Translations under genes and position numbers: made by a program
Source: Planctomycetota bacterium
GTDB lineage: Bacteria; Planctomycetota; UBA1135; UBA2386
Assembly: GCA_016716265.1 (NCBI GenBank)
Contig: JADJWQ010000001.1
Location: 1,860,001-1,924,000, forward strand
Direction: 5' to 3'
Length of the DNA stretch: 64,000 nt
In this document: positions 1-8,705 of the stretch, piece by piece
Position numbering within the stretch: the first letter of the stretch is position 1
How the letters are laid out: each line of letters opens with the position of its first letter
The notes under the pieces: generated by a model
Told to the model about the DNA's origin: nothing
The model's database searches: none
What the model saw: only the letters and a program-made list of their open reading frames with translations

Positions 1-670
1 CGACGCCGAACGGGGCGGCGACCGGGCGGGCATTGCACGTGAACGACAGGAACGCGAGCGTGCCGCTACGGGTCTCGACCACCGGCACCGACGACTGCGC
101 GACTTCGCCCTTCGCGCCCTCGATCGGCGTGGTCATCAGATGCGACAGCGGCATCGTCGTCGCGTCGCGCCAGGCGCCCGCCTCGGCCGCGGCGACGCCG
201 GCATCGCCGTCGCTCCGCGCCGGAACGCGGAGCACGCGGAGGTCGCCACCCACGGCGATCTTCGCCGCCATCAACTGCTCCTTCGTGCAGCCGAGCACCC
301 AGCAGCGTTCGGCCGGGTCCCAGCGGGCGTCGCGGGCAGGGAGCGCGTGCACGTTGCCCTCGCACGACACGCCGACGAGCCGAACGCGACCCGTCGACGT
401 CTCGATCAGCAGGTCGCGCACGTCACCGACCTGGACGCGCGCTGCAGTCTCCTCGCCGCGGGACTCGGCGAGCACGGCCGGAGCGCGGAGCAGCACGTCC
501 GCGGCAACGAAGTGTGGTGCGTTGCGGTCGGACTGGACTGCAGGTGGCTGGGCGGGGCGCGGATTCGGCGTCGGGTGCTGCGGCTGGCCCTGCTGGGCGT
601 AGCCATGGACGCTGGCGACGGCGAGCGAGGCGCCGAGGACGGCGAGCAGCCGAAGAGTGCGGATCGTCAT
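1..670 (-). CDS. secreted protein, PRC-barrel-like, C-terminus outside window
   Basis: The reading frame is open from the ATG at 668-670 to the window edge, giving 223 residues without a stop, so the gene is partial. Residues 1-24 form a signal peptide (basic start, then LLAVLGASLAVA) and are followed by a Pro/Gln-rich linker. About residues 68-110 contain VGDVRDLLIETSTGRV and a following strand pattern that resemble a PRC-barrel, and a similar segment recurs near residues 180-220 (LSHLMTTPIEG). PRC-barrel proteins bind or respond to partners; no catalytic motif is visible. The gene lies 109 bases downstream of the ECF sigma gene on the same strand and may be its target or be co-transcribed with it. 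The family call is inference from pattern only. Confidence 0.6.
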   Translation of the reverse strand, partial: MTIRTLRLLAVLGASLAVASVHGYAQQGQPQHPTPNPRPAQPPAVQSDRNAPHFVAADVLLRAPAVLAESRGEETAARVQVGDVRDLLIETSTGRVRLVGVSCEGNVHALPARDARWDPAERCWVLGCTKEQLMAAKIAVGGDLRVLRVPARSDGDAGVAAAEAGAWRDATTMPLSHLMTTPIEGAKGEVAQSSVPVVETRSGTLAFLSFTCNARPVAAPFGV

Positions 671-779
671 GATGTGGTCTCCTGGATCGAGGGCGCGGCT
701 CGCGCTCGGCATCCGGGATCGGGGCTCTGCGGCGCGACGTCGTGCCTCCCCCGTACCAGATCCACTCCAGCGCGAGTTG

Positions 780-1412
780 TTAGCACGTCGACTGGGCGCC
801 GAGCCGCTCGCGCAAGAGCCGCATGCCGCGGCAGAGGTTCACGCGCACGGAACCCGTCGTCATTCCGGTGCGCCGCGCGATCTCCGCACCCGACATCGTG
901 AGGAACAGCCGCAGCCGCAGCGTCTCGCGGTGGCATTCGGGCAGCGCAGCGATCGCATCGAGAACCTCACCGGCCTCGGCACCGAGCGACGCGTGCGGCG
1001 CGCCGGTCAGCCGTTCCGCGACCTCCTCCAACGGGACGTCACGGCATTGTGTTGATCGCAGCCTGGCTCTGCGCCCAACATTGCGGGAGATCTCGCACAG
1101 CCACGGCCGGAACCGCTGCGGGTCCCGCAATGCACCGATGCTCCGCCAAGCAGCGAGCGCGACGTCCTGCAGCAGATCATCGGCATGCGCCGCGGGCGCG
1201 ATCGACGACAGGATCGCTCGCATGAGCACCGCATGGCCGCGCCACAACCGCTCGAACGCGACGCGGTCGCCGCGCTTCGCGCGCAGCGCCAGTCGAGCGA
1301 CCCGGTCCGCTCCGCGGCCTCGTCGCTCGCACGGCGCCACGCCGCACGACAGTCCGGTCGGCCCGCAGCGAGCCTCGACCTGCCGGGCACGACCACACAC
1401 CGAGCCGGTCAT
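780..1412 (-). CDS. ECF RNA polymerase sigma factor
   Basis: This 210-residue protein has the two-domain layout of an extracytoplasmic-function sigma factor. Region 2 spans roughly residues 50-110 (AHADDLLQDVALAAW, then FRPWLCEISRN). Region 4 spans roughly 150-205 (IAALPECHRETLRLRL, then GAEIARRTGMTTGSVRVNL, a helix-turn-helix). I chose the ATG at 1410-1412 because GGAGG lies six bases upstream; the frame is open 13 codons further but without such a site. The N-terminal 40 residues are Cys-rich (four Cys), which is unusual and could be a redox or metal-sensing extension, though that is speculative. No anti-sigma gene is adjacent. The secreted protein immediately downstream is a plausible regulon member. 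Confidence 0.85.
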   Translation of the reverse strand: MTGSVCGRARQVEARCGPTGLSCGVAPCERRGRGADRVARLALRAKRGDRVAFERLWRGHAVLMRAILSSIAPAAHADDLLQDVALAAWRSIGALRDPQRFRPWLCEISRNVGRRARLRSTQCRDVPLEEVAERLTGAPHASLGAEAGEVLDAIAALPECHRETLRLRLFLTMSGAEIARRTGMTTGSVRVNLCRGMRLLRERLGAQSTC

Positions 1413-1610
1413 CGACACCTCCACGGTGCTTCGCCTGTGTGTAGCGAGCACACGGCGGCCTCATACGCGGGGAGCCCCGCCGGGTGGTTCGACCGTCTGG
1501 GATTCCTTCGCGACCGCACATGTCGTGCACGCGCGCAATGCGAATCGCGCAGAGACGCGCCCGCGCGTCGCGGGAGTTGCTGCCCGGCACACCCGCTGCG
1601 CGATTCGCCG

Positions 1611-3434
1611 TCAGGACGCGTCCGCGGCGGATCCGTGCTGCTGGCGCCGCCAGAGCGAGGCGTAGAGCCCGTCGCGCGCCAGCAGCTCCGCGTGCGTGCC
1701 GCGCTCCGCGACGCGGCCGTCGTCGAGCACGAGCACCTGATCCGCGCGGGCGACGGTCGCGACGCGGTGCGCGACGAGCACGGTCGTGCGGCCGCGCATC
1801 AGCGGCTCGATCGCGCGCAGGATCTCGTCGGCGGTGTGCGTGTCGACCGCCGACAGCGTGTCGTCGAGCAACAGGATGAGTGGCTCGAGCAGCACGACGC
1901 GCGCGAGCGCGGTGCGCTGGCGCTGGCCGCCGCTCAGCTGCACGCCGCGCTGGCCGACCAGCGTGTCGTAGCCGTCCGGGAGCTGCGCGAGATCGCGGGC
2001 GAGGCGCGCGGTCTCGACCGCGCGAGCGACTCGTTCGGGCGACGCGTCGGGACGCCCGAACGCGACGTTCTCCGCGAGGCTGCGACTGAACAGGAACGAC
2101 TCCTGCGGCACCACGCCGACCGCGCGCCGGAGCTCGGCGAGCGGCAGGTCGCAGACGTCGACGCCGTCGAGGAACACGCTGCCGCGCGGCACCTCGACCA
2201 TGCGGGTGAGCGCGCGCAGCAGCGTGGTCTTGCCGCTGCCGGTCGGACCGGTGATGCCGAGCATCCGCCCGGGCTCCAGCTCGAACGACACGCCGTCGAG
2301 GATGCGTCGGCCGGCGTGCCCGGCAGCGTCCGGGTCGTCCGGCAGGCTGCCCGACAGGTGCGGCTGCGCGTGGAGCGGCGGCACGTCGATCGTCAGTCCG
2401 CGCACCTCGATGCGGCCCGCGTGCAGCGCGCCGCGGCGCGGCGCTGCGGAGTCGGCGATCGACACCGGCATGTCGAGCAGCTCGGCGATGCGATCGAGCG
2501 CCGCCGCGCCGCGCTGCAGCGAGCTCATGACGAACCCGAGCGTGCCGGTCGGGCCGGCGATCAGGCCGAGGTAGAACACGAACGACACCAGGTCGCCGAC
2601 CGACATCGCGCCGGACACGACGCGCGGCCCGCCGAACACGAGTGCGATCAGCGTGCCGAGCGCGGTCAGCATCACCATGGTCGGCTGCAGCTGCGCGCGC
2701 GCGCCGGCCAGCTCGAGCATCCCGCCGCGGTAGCGCAGCACCTCGCGCTCGAAGGCCTGCCGGTCGCGCTCCTCGAGCGCCAGACCGCGCACGACGCGCT
2801 GTCCGCTCAACGACTCGTCGAGCTTCGCGCTGACGCGCCCGAGCTGCTCCTGCGTGTCTCGCGACAGCGCCTGGATGCGACCCGCGACCCTCCGCGCCCA
2901 CCACAGGAAGAACGGGAACGGCACCAGGCCGTAGGCGGTCAGCACCGGATCCGTGCCGAGCATGAAGGCGAGCCCCACCGCGTACAGCACGCCGGTCTCG
3001 ACCAGGTACATGAACACCGGCCCGGTCAGCCCCTGCACGTTCTGCACGTCGTTGACGCAGCGGGACATCACGTGGCCGGTCTGATGGCGCACGTAGAAGC
3101 TCGGCGGCAGCCGCAGCAGGTGCGCGAACAGATCGCGCCGCAGGTCGTGCACCACGCGCCGGCTGTTGCCGAGGATCGCGAGCCGGCTGCCGGTCCGCAC
3201 GACCGCCCCGACCGCCGCCGCCGCGACCATCGCGCCGGCGACCACCGCGAGCCGCCCGCCGGCCTCCGGATCCCCGCTGCGCAGCCGCTCCCGCAGCGCG
3301 TCGATCGCGTCGCCGAGCAGCGCCGGCACCCACAGCCGCAGCGTGACGGCCGCGACGACCAGCGCGGAGCCGAGCAGGTAGGTGCCCCGGCGCCGGCGCG
3401 CGTAGGTCCACAGCCGGGCGTAGCGGGAGATCAT
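1611..3434 (-). CDS. ABC exporter half-transporter (fused membrane and ATPase domains)
   Basis: The 607-residue protein has an N-terminal six-helix exporter domain (about residues 15-310) and a C-terminal ATPase domain. It would pump a substrate outward from the cytoplasm as a dimer. Visible motifs are Walker A GPTGSGKTT (about 396-404), signature LSGGQRQR (499-506) and Walker B LILLLDD (518-524). The residue after the Walker B aspartate is Asp524 where active half-transporters carry Glu; this is the pattern of the degenerate site in heterodimeric exporters such as TM287/288, so a second, canonical half is expected elsewhere. It lies 113 bases downstream of the helical-protein cluster on the same strand and could export a product of that cluster, but the substrate cannot be told from sequence. 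Confidence 0.9.
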   Translation of the reverse strand: MISRYARLWTYARRRRGTYLLGSALVVAAVTLRLWVPALLGDAIDALRERLRSGDPEAGGRLAVVAGAMVAAAAVGAVVRTGSRLAILGNSRRVVHDLRRDLFAHLLRLPPSFYVRHQTGHVMSRCVNDVQNVQGLTGPVFMYLVETGVLYAVGLAFMLGTDPVLTAYGLVPFPFFLWWARRVAGRIQALSRDTQEQLGRVSAKLDESLSGQRVVRGLALEERDRQAFEREVLRYRGGMLELAGARAQLQPTMVMLTALGTLIALVFGGPRVVSGAMSVGDLVSFVFYLGLIAGPTGTLGFVMSSLQRGAAALDRIAELLDMPVSIADSAAPRRGALHAGRIEVRGLTIDVPPLHAQPHLSGSLPDDPDAAGHAGRRILDGVSFELEPGRMLGITGPTGSGKTTLLRALTRMVEVPRGSVFLDGVDVCDLPLAELRRAVGVVPQESFLFSRSLAENVAFGRPDASPERVARAVETARLARDLAQLPDGYDTLVGQRGVQLSGGQRQRTALARVVLLEPLILLLDDTLSAVDTHTADEILRAIEPLMRGRTTVLVAHRVATVARADQVLVLDDGRVAERGTHAELLARDGLYASLWRRQQHGSAADAS

Positions 3435-3547
3435 GGGGGCGGGCGGGGCGGATCCGGATGATGCCCGAACCCGCCGCCCCGGTCACGCGACTCGTGCGGA
3501 TCGCACGCCTCCGCGCGGGCCGCACCACCGCGACGTATCGCTACCGA

Positions 3548-4714
3548 TCACAGCTCGAATTCCAGCTCGTGCGCCGGCCGGATCCCCGGCCGCCGCATCG
3601 GCGGCATGGTGCCGTCGATGCGGGCGACGCTGCGTCGCGCGTGCCGGTTCGCCACGCCGAGCGACTCGGCGCTGGTGACCCACTCCTCGGCATCCTCGGC
3701 AATGTCGTGGAGCAGCGCTTCGAATTGCGCGCGCGACGTCTCGAGGATGTGCGCCTGGCCGAGCCAACGCAGGATATCGCGACCGGTGATCGCCATCCGC
3801 TGCCGCGGCGACGTCACCACGTTCTTCTTGAAGTAGCGCTGCAGGATCTCCTCGACGACGTCCCACGCATTGTCGGCGCCGAACAGCCGGAGCACATCGT
3901 CGGACTTCAGGATCTCGAATGCCTCCTCGAGCAGCTGCATGACCTCGACGCGAAGGACGTTGAGGTGGCCGTACGATGCGTTCTTCAGGTTGTTGCGCAG
4001 GTCCAGGCCGGAACGGCGGACGACCGCGATCGATCCGAAGCTCGGGTCGGACGCGCGCTCGCGAATGACGTCCGAGATCCGCTTGTCGCGCCAGAACAGG
4101 GTCACCTGCCCCACGAAGTGGGCGAAGCGGTGGTGGAAGTCCGCGTTCGTCGGCCCGTCGCTCGGGCGACCCGCTCCGTAACCGAACGCCCGACGGTATG
4201 CCGCCAGCCGGTCCTTCCTCGTGTAGCGAAGCACCTCTCGACGATCGAACTGGTACAGCGAGAACGCGCCGCGCCCCGAGGACAGTCGCACGCTGCCGTT
4301 GCGGAACAGGTCCTGCAGCTTCTGGACGACGCGGAACACGCCGATCCGCTCGTGCTGGTACAGGTAGTACAGGTCGCCCAGCGCCAGGATGCGCTCGGAG
4401 GTGACCTGCTCGTCGTAGGCGACGATCCCGGGTGGGAGCCGCGTGTCGGCGAGCTCCACCGCGGCCTCCGGACCGACGCCGGCGAGCTGCGCCAGCCCCT
4501 TGTCCGGCGGCAGCGGCTCGCTCCGCCGCTGCTCGACGACGCTCTCCAGGAGCTCGTCGATCTGCCGCGTGATCTCCTCGGCGAGCCGCGGATCCGCGAT
4601 CAGCTGGGCGCCGAGTCGCTCGACCAGTGTCTCGCGCAGTGCCGCGACGCGGTCGAGCAGCTGGCCGCTGCCTCCTTGCGTCGCGGTGTATTTCTTGCCG
4701 TTCGCGTCAGCCAT
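3548..4714 (-). CDS. uncharacterised cytoplasmic helical protein
   Basis: The 388-residue protein has no signal peptide or membrane segment and I do not recognise its family. It is mostly predicted helical, with a charged N-terminal part (residues 20-65), an aromatic stretch near 110-150 (LGDLYYLYQHERIGVFR) and a long C-terminal helical region ending in HELEFEL. I chose the ATG at 4712-4714 because AGGAG lies about eleven bases upstream; the alternative seven codons further upstream is a TTG inside that site. It begins only 17 bases after the stop of the preceding 493-residue helical protein, so the two are almost certainly co-transcribed and probably act together. Confidence 0.8.
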   Translation of the reverse strand: MADANGKKYTATQGGSGQLLDRVAALRETLVERLGAQLIADPRLAEEITRQIDELLESVVEQRRSEPLPPDKGLAQLAGVGPEAAVELADTRLPPGIVAYDEQVTSERILALGDLYYLYQHERIGVFRVVQKLQDLFRNGSVRLSSGRGAFSLYQFDRREVLRYTRKDRLAAYRRAFGYGAGRPSDGPTNADFHHRFAHFVGQVTLFWRDKRISDVIRERASDPSFGSIAVVRRSGLDLRNNLKNASYGHLNVLRVEVMQLLEEAFEILKSDDVLRLFGADNAWDVVEEILQRYFKKNVVTSPRQRMAITGRDILRWLGQAHILETSRAQFEALLHDIAEDAEEWVTSAESLGVANRHARRSVARIDGTMPPMRRPGIRPAHELEFEL

Positions 4715-4731
4715 CGCTCTCCGCACTCCTT

Positions 4732-6213
4732 TCAATCCGCCGCCTCATGCGAGTCCCGGATCCCCTGGGCGATCAACTGCACCTCCGCGAGCTTGCCGAC
4801 AAGTTCGGCGAGTGCACCCTGGACACGCGGGGTCGAGTAGCCGTTGGGCAGCTTGCTCGGATCCTGCTGACCACCGTGCCGCTCGATGCGTGCCCAGCGA
4901 CACAGCTCGACGAGCCTGTCGATCGTCGGGAACAGCGCGGCAACCCCGGCCCGACCGCCATCGTCGATCAGCCGGACCGCGTTCTCACCCGCGAACCTCT
5001 CGACCCAGTCGAGCAGTTCCGCGACGAACATCGCCGGCTCGGGTTTGCCAGAGTCCTTCGGCGGGAAGGTCAGACGCGTCGTGCCGCGCTCGGCCTCGCC
5101 GAGGAACACGGAGTCCATCGCGACGCGCGCCTCACCGACGGACTCGACCGTGACCGCCAGCGCGCGGTTCAGCAAGATCAGCTCCGTGCCCAGATACACG
5201 TCGTTGCCCTCGCGATCGAAGTAGGCCTGCCGGTCGCGCCAGCTGGTGCGCAGCGCACACACGTGGTCGACGACGATCAGGAAGTCCGTGAGCGTCTTCT
5301 CCTCGTCGACCGTGGCCACCTCGGCGTCCCGCAAACCGAACTCCTCACGCACGTCGCCGAGGAGTCCGCCGATCTCCTCCGGCCTGCCGGCCTCTGCGTC
5401 GAGCGGAACTCCGAGCAACGACTCGAACAGCGCGTCGATGCGTTGCACGCGCGGGCCGCCAGGCTGTCCGAACTCCTCGACGAGTTCCGTGAACTGGCTC
5501 CGCGCCACCAGCCGTGCGGCGTGAACGTCCTCCGCGTCCGCATCGGAACGCAGTGGCCGCAGCCCATCCAGGATCGGCAGTGCATGGTCGAGAGCAACCC
5601 TGGCCCGCGAGTAGAGGCTCGCCTGTGCGCCGGTCACCGCGCCGAGGTCGGTCTGCACGGCGTAGCTCCGTGGCATCCATGTGCACACCGTGCGTCCCTC
5701 GAGCTCGGTGCAGTCGAACGACCTCGTCAGTGCCGCAACGAAGCTCTTCGCCCGGACCGCCCCACTCTCCGCACCCCCGGGCCGCCAGCCGAGCACCTGC
5801 TTCATCGCGTTCGCGACGGTCCCGCCGATCGCCGCTCCGGAGGAGCCGGACGCGACACTCGCATCAGATCCTCCGCTGCCCCCATTCCAGGTCTCCCGCG
5901 TGAGCAGCGGATATGACGTGATGGTGTCTACGGAGTCGCTGACGCCCGTCAGAACCTCGTCGACATCTCCGATCGAATCCCGGATTCCCTCGAGGCGCGC
6001 GACAACTTCCGGGTTCTCGTCCAGGAACTTCCTCAGCCTCCCCGCGGTCTTCTCGGCCGAGTCCCTCGTCTTCTTCAGGTTCTCGTCGATTCCCTCGGGG
6101 GAATCGGGAAGGGCGTTGAGCAATCGGCGGAGCGCACGTTCGCTCCTGAGCAGACTGCGCAGCGCCTGATTCAGCTCAGCGTCGATAGCGGCTTTCGACT
6201 TTTCGGACATCAT
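4732..6213 (-). CDS. uncharacterised cytoplasmic helical/coiled-coil protein
   Basis: The 493-residue protein starts at the ATG at 6211-6213, which has GGAG four bases upstream; an adjacent ATG follows directly. Residues 1-75 are a charged coiled coil (AELNQALRSLLRSERALRR). Residues 95-130 are a Gly/Ser/Ala-rich linker, and the rest is helical with acidic patches. No signal peptide, membrane helix or catalytic motif is evident. It is the upstream member of a tight pair with the 388-residue protein. I cannot assign a family; a structural or scaffold role is possible but unproven. Confidence 0.8.
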   Translation of the reverse strand: MMSEKSKAAIDAELNQALRSLLRSERALRRLLNALPDSPEGIDENLKKTRDSAEKTAGRLRKFLDENPEVVARLEGIRDSIGDVDEVLTGVSDSVDTITSYPLLTRETWNGGSGGSDASVASGSSGAAIGGTVANAMKQVLGWRPGGAESGAVRAKSFVAALTRSFDCTELEGRTVCTWMPRSYAVQTDLGAVTGAQASLYSRARVALDHALPILDGLRPLRSDADAEDVHAARLVARSQFTELVEEFGQPGGPRVQRIDALFESLLGVPLDAEAGRPEEIGGLLGDVREEFGLRDAEVATVDEEKTLTDFLIVVDHVCALRTSWRDRQAYFDREGNDVYLGTELILLNRALAVTVESVGEARVAMDSVFLGEAERGTTRLTFPPKDSGKPEPAMFVAELLDWVERFAGENAVRLIDDGGRAGVAALFPTIDRLVELCRWARIERHGGQQDPSKLPNGYSTPRVQGALAELVGKLAEVQLIAQGIRDSHEAAD

Positions 6214-6624
6214 TCTGCTCCGTGTTATTGTGAGTAGCGAGCAGCGGCAATCGCCGCGCGACCGGTTGTTGGGCGGGCGGCGGCGCCGCCACCGGCGAGG
6301 GCCGCAGGATTGCCGAACCGGCATTCGTGGTATGCCGATGCGATGTGCTGGTCAGTCGCCACTGCATCACCGAATCGACCGGATGCCGAACGTTGGCCAG
6401 ACAATGCGATTCCCACCACCGGGCTCCAGGTCCGCGCTCCGGGAGACGACACTCGTCCAGGCGTGACCGGAGCTGGTCGTCATCGCCATCGAGGCGGCGC
6501 GACACGACTCGAGAACGCCGGAGACGTCTCGTCGACTCGTGACTGACGGTTCGGCCACGAGCCACCGATGCGTCATGCCGTTCCGTGCCGGCAGAGCCTC
6601 CCAACGGGCAAGCATCTCGGGAAG
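6214..6624. other. 411-base intergenic stretch with no recognised gene
   Basis: No reading frame here looks like protein: candidate translations are Arg-rich shadows without ribosome sites. It separates the metallopeptidase group (transcribed leftward, ending at 6625) from the helical pair that starts at 6213, so it probably carries a promoter for that pair. No clear terminator or operator was seen. Confidence 0.5.
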
Positions 6625-7329
6625 TCATGTGCTGATCCCCCGGATGTCGTTGCACCGGGGAGAGACCGCGGCGGTGGACGCACCACGACAAGCGAGCGCG
6701 TCGGTCTCGCACCGGGTCTGAGGCGGCTGCCGCCCCTCCGAAGCCGCGCCGCGAGCCGTGTGGTCGGGGACGTTGGGAGCGCGCCTGCTCGCGGTCTCGG
6801 AGTCGTCCGGATCATCACCAGCCCGCCGCGTGGTCGCCGTTCCACGAAGGCTGGCCGCCGTCCCTTCGAGCGCGACACCCAGCCATGGTGTCAGGCGGGC
6901 GCCGAACCTCCACATCGATCGTTCGCATTCGACCGCGAGTTCGGCGACCGTGCGCGCCCACGAGTTCCAATCGCGCCGCCGGCTGCTCGCCAGCGTCGCC
7001 AGATGCCAGCTCCGGTCGAGGGTCCAGACGTCGTTCACGAATCGCTCGCCCAGGCGATGCAGGGCGGTACCGCAACGCTGCAGAGGAAGGCGCGACGGCG
7101 CGGCTCCCACGGGCTCGGCGGTCGCCAGCTCGACCAGCCGATCGACCGCCTCGACTGCGTCGCGACAGAGCGCGAAGCCGTCCTCGACCGCGTCCGCGAA
7201 GCGGTCGACGAACGCATTGCCGCCCGTCGGCGGCTGGTCCTCGACGACCGCGAGGCGGAGGGCACGCCAGCAGTCCTCGCAGGCGCGGGCGCTGGCATGC
7301 AGCTGCCGCAGGCACTCGTCGGTGGTCAT
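6625..7329 (-). CDS. uncharacterised helical protein following the metallopeptidase
   Basis: The 234-residue protein starts at the ATG at 7327-7329, which overlaps the TGA of the upstream metallopeptidase (ATGA), so the two are translationally coupled. Residues 1-140 are predicted helical with spaced Cys and His (ECLRQLHASARACEDCW near the start, HLGERF-like helices later). The C-terminal 80 residues are polar and low-complexity and look disordered. No signal peptide is present and I do not recognise the family. The spacing of Cys/His in the first helix recalls four-helix-bundle proteins, but a metal site is only a guess. Confidence 0.7.
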   Translation of the reverse strand: MTTDECLRQLHASARACEDCWRALRLAVVEDQPPTGGNAFVDRFADAVEDGFALCRDAVEAVDRLVELATAEPVGAAPSRLPLQRCGTALHRLGERFVNDVWTLDRSWHLATLASSRRRDWNSWARTVAELAVECERSMWRFGARLTPWLGVALEGTAASLRGTATTRRAGDDPDDSETASRRAPNVPDHTARGAASEGRQPPQTRCETDALACRGASTAAVSPRCNDIRGIST

Positions 7330-8684
7330 CGCGGCCCTCCCGACAACGCGCTGTAGAACGACTGCGTGAGCCGACCGGGTGTCGTGAGCCGACGGTGGAG
7401 CGCGTCCCGCGCCGCGCCGATCAAGAAGCGCTCGGGCAGCACGCCCGTCGGCGTACCGGCGGCGAGCCTTCCGGCGGCCTCGCGGATCATCGCCTGGTCC
7501 TTCGGCCGGAAGCGGATGACCGCGGCCAGCGGTTTGCCACCGAGACTCTCGAAGGGCTGGAAGCAGACCTGCTCGACCACGATTCGATGCGCGATCGGGA
7601 ACGATGCGAGCACCGGCGCCGGAATCCCGTCGCGCCCTCCTGCGGGGTAGAGCTTCCGCCACATGGCCTCCTGACGCGCCGCGCGGCGCGGGAATCCGAG
7701 CCTGCGGCGCAGCTCGAAGCTGATGAACGCTCGCAGGTACGGCGTCGGGTGGACGCCGCGGGGGTTGAAGCTCTCGGTCACACCCGGCGAACGTCCGAGC
7801 ACGTCCAGCAACGAGTCGACGACGCCGGGACCACCCAGCAGCAATCCGATCAGATCCGCGAACGCTTCACGGTTCCATCGACGCCAGACGCGCGCGACGG
7901 GGCCCGGCACACCCTGCTGCCGCAGTGCCGATTCGATGCGATCGGGGACCGCCCGGGCGAGACCCAGGTCGTTCTGGAGATTGTGCCCGACCTCGTGGAG
8001 GATCGCGCCCAGCGTCCACGGGTTGACGAGCCGGTGATAGGGGATCTGGATGAGCGGGAACGGATTGAGGTGCGCGGCCAGACGCTTCAGCCGGACGTTC
8101 CTGCGGAACGTTGCCGGCGAGCGTCCGCTCTGCATGAAGCAGAACGGTGGCGGTGCCGGAACCGGTCGGTGCGTATCCAGCCCCGTGTAGGCGGCCTGGT
8201 AGCAGTCGAGCGCGATCCGGTCGCACACGTAGAGCCAATCGCCGAACGCGGTGGTACGCTGGCCGAACACCTGCAGGTAGAAATCCCAGATGGTCTCGAT
8301 CGTGCGCACCGCGCGGTGCGCGATGTCCTTCGCGCGAAGCAGCGCCTGCAGCGCGCTCGCTCCTCCGCTGGACGAAACCTGCTCGGCCGCGCTCGCCACC
8401 GCAGCCGTCCGCCTCAGCAAGCTCGCCCGAAGTCGTCGGACGATGTCGTTGACCGCCCGGAGCTGGCCGCGGGACGGCGTCGCCAGGCCGGTTCCGAACT
8501 CATCGCGACGGAACGGCCGGAGAGCGGCAGCATGCCGCTGCGCATGGATCGCCTGGTCCCGTGCCCAGCGCGCCGCGGCCTGCTCCGACACGCGTCCCGG
8601 AACGCGCACGGGACCATCGAGCACGCCGTTGCGGGCGCCCGGCATCCCGTCGAGGCGCCGCGTAGTCTGGCCCGCGATGGACAT
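7326..8684 (-). CDS. HEVGH zinc metallopeptidase-like protein
   Basis: The 452-residue protein carries HEVGH at residues 230-234, the HExxH zinc site, and a downstream glutamate (E273 in NREAFADLIG) suitable as the third ligand, the gluzincin arrangement. The helix before it (TLGAILHEVGHNL) fits an active-site helix. Neither a signal peptide nor a membrane helix is visible, so it acts in the cytoplasm or is exported by a non-Sec route. The start at 8682-8684 has GGAG seven bases upstream. It lies 21 bases after the acidic/basic paralogue B and overlaps the next gene, so it belongs to that operon. Processing of those paralogues is an attractive but untested role. The catalytic motif is clear; the family is not recognised. 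Confidence 0.75.
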   Translation of the reverse strand: MSIAGQTTRRLDGMPGARNGVLDGPVRVPGRVSEQAAARWARDQAIHAQRHAAALRPFRRDEFGTGLATPSRGQLRAVNDIVRRLRASLLRRTAAVASAAEQVSSSGGASALQALLRAKDIAHRAVRTIETIWDFYLQVFGQRTTAFGDWLYVCDRIALDCYQAAYTGLDTHRPVPAPPPFCFMQSGRSPATFRRNVRLKRLAAHLNPFPLIQIPYHRLVNPWTLGAILHEVGHNLQNDLGLARAVPDRIESALRQQGVPGPVARVWRRWNREAFADLIGLLLGGPGVVDSLLDVLGRSPGVTESFNPRGVHPTPYLRAFISFELRRRLGFPRRAARQEAMWRKLYPAGGRDGIPAPVLASFPIAHRIVVEQVCFQPFESLGGKPLAAVIRFRPKDQAMIREAAGRLAAGTPTGVLPERFLIGAARDALHRRLTTPGRLTQSFYSALSGGPR

Positions 8685-8705
8685 GACGAACTCCGCGAGG
8701 GTCGG

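Noticed and set aside
1177..3528. Long open frames antisense to the ABC exporter
   Set aside because: They are Arg/Ala-rich shadows caused by GC-rich codon use and lack ribosome sites.
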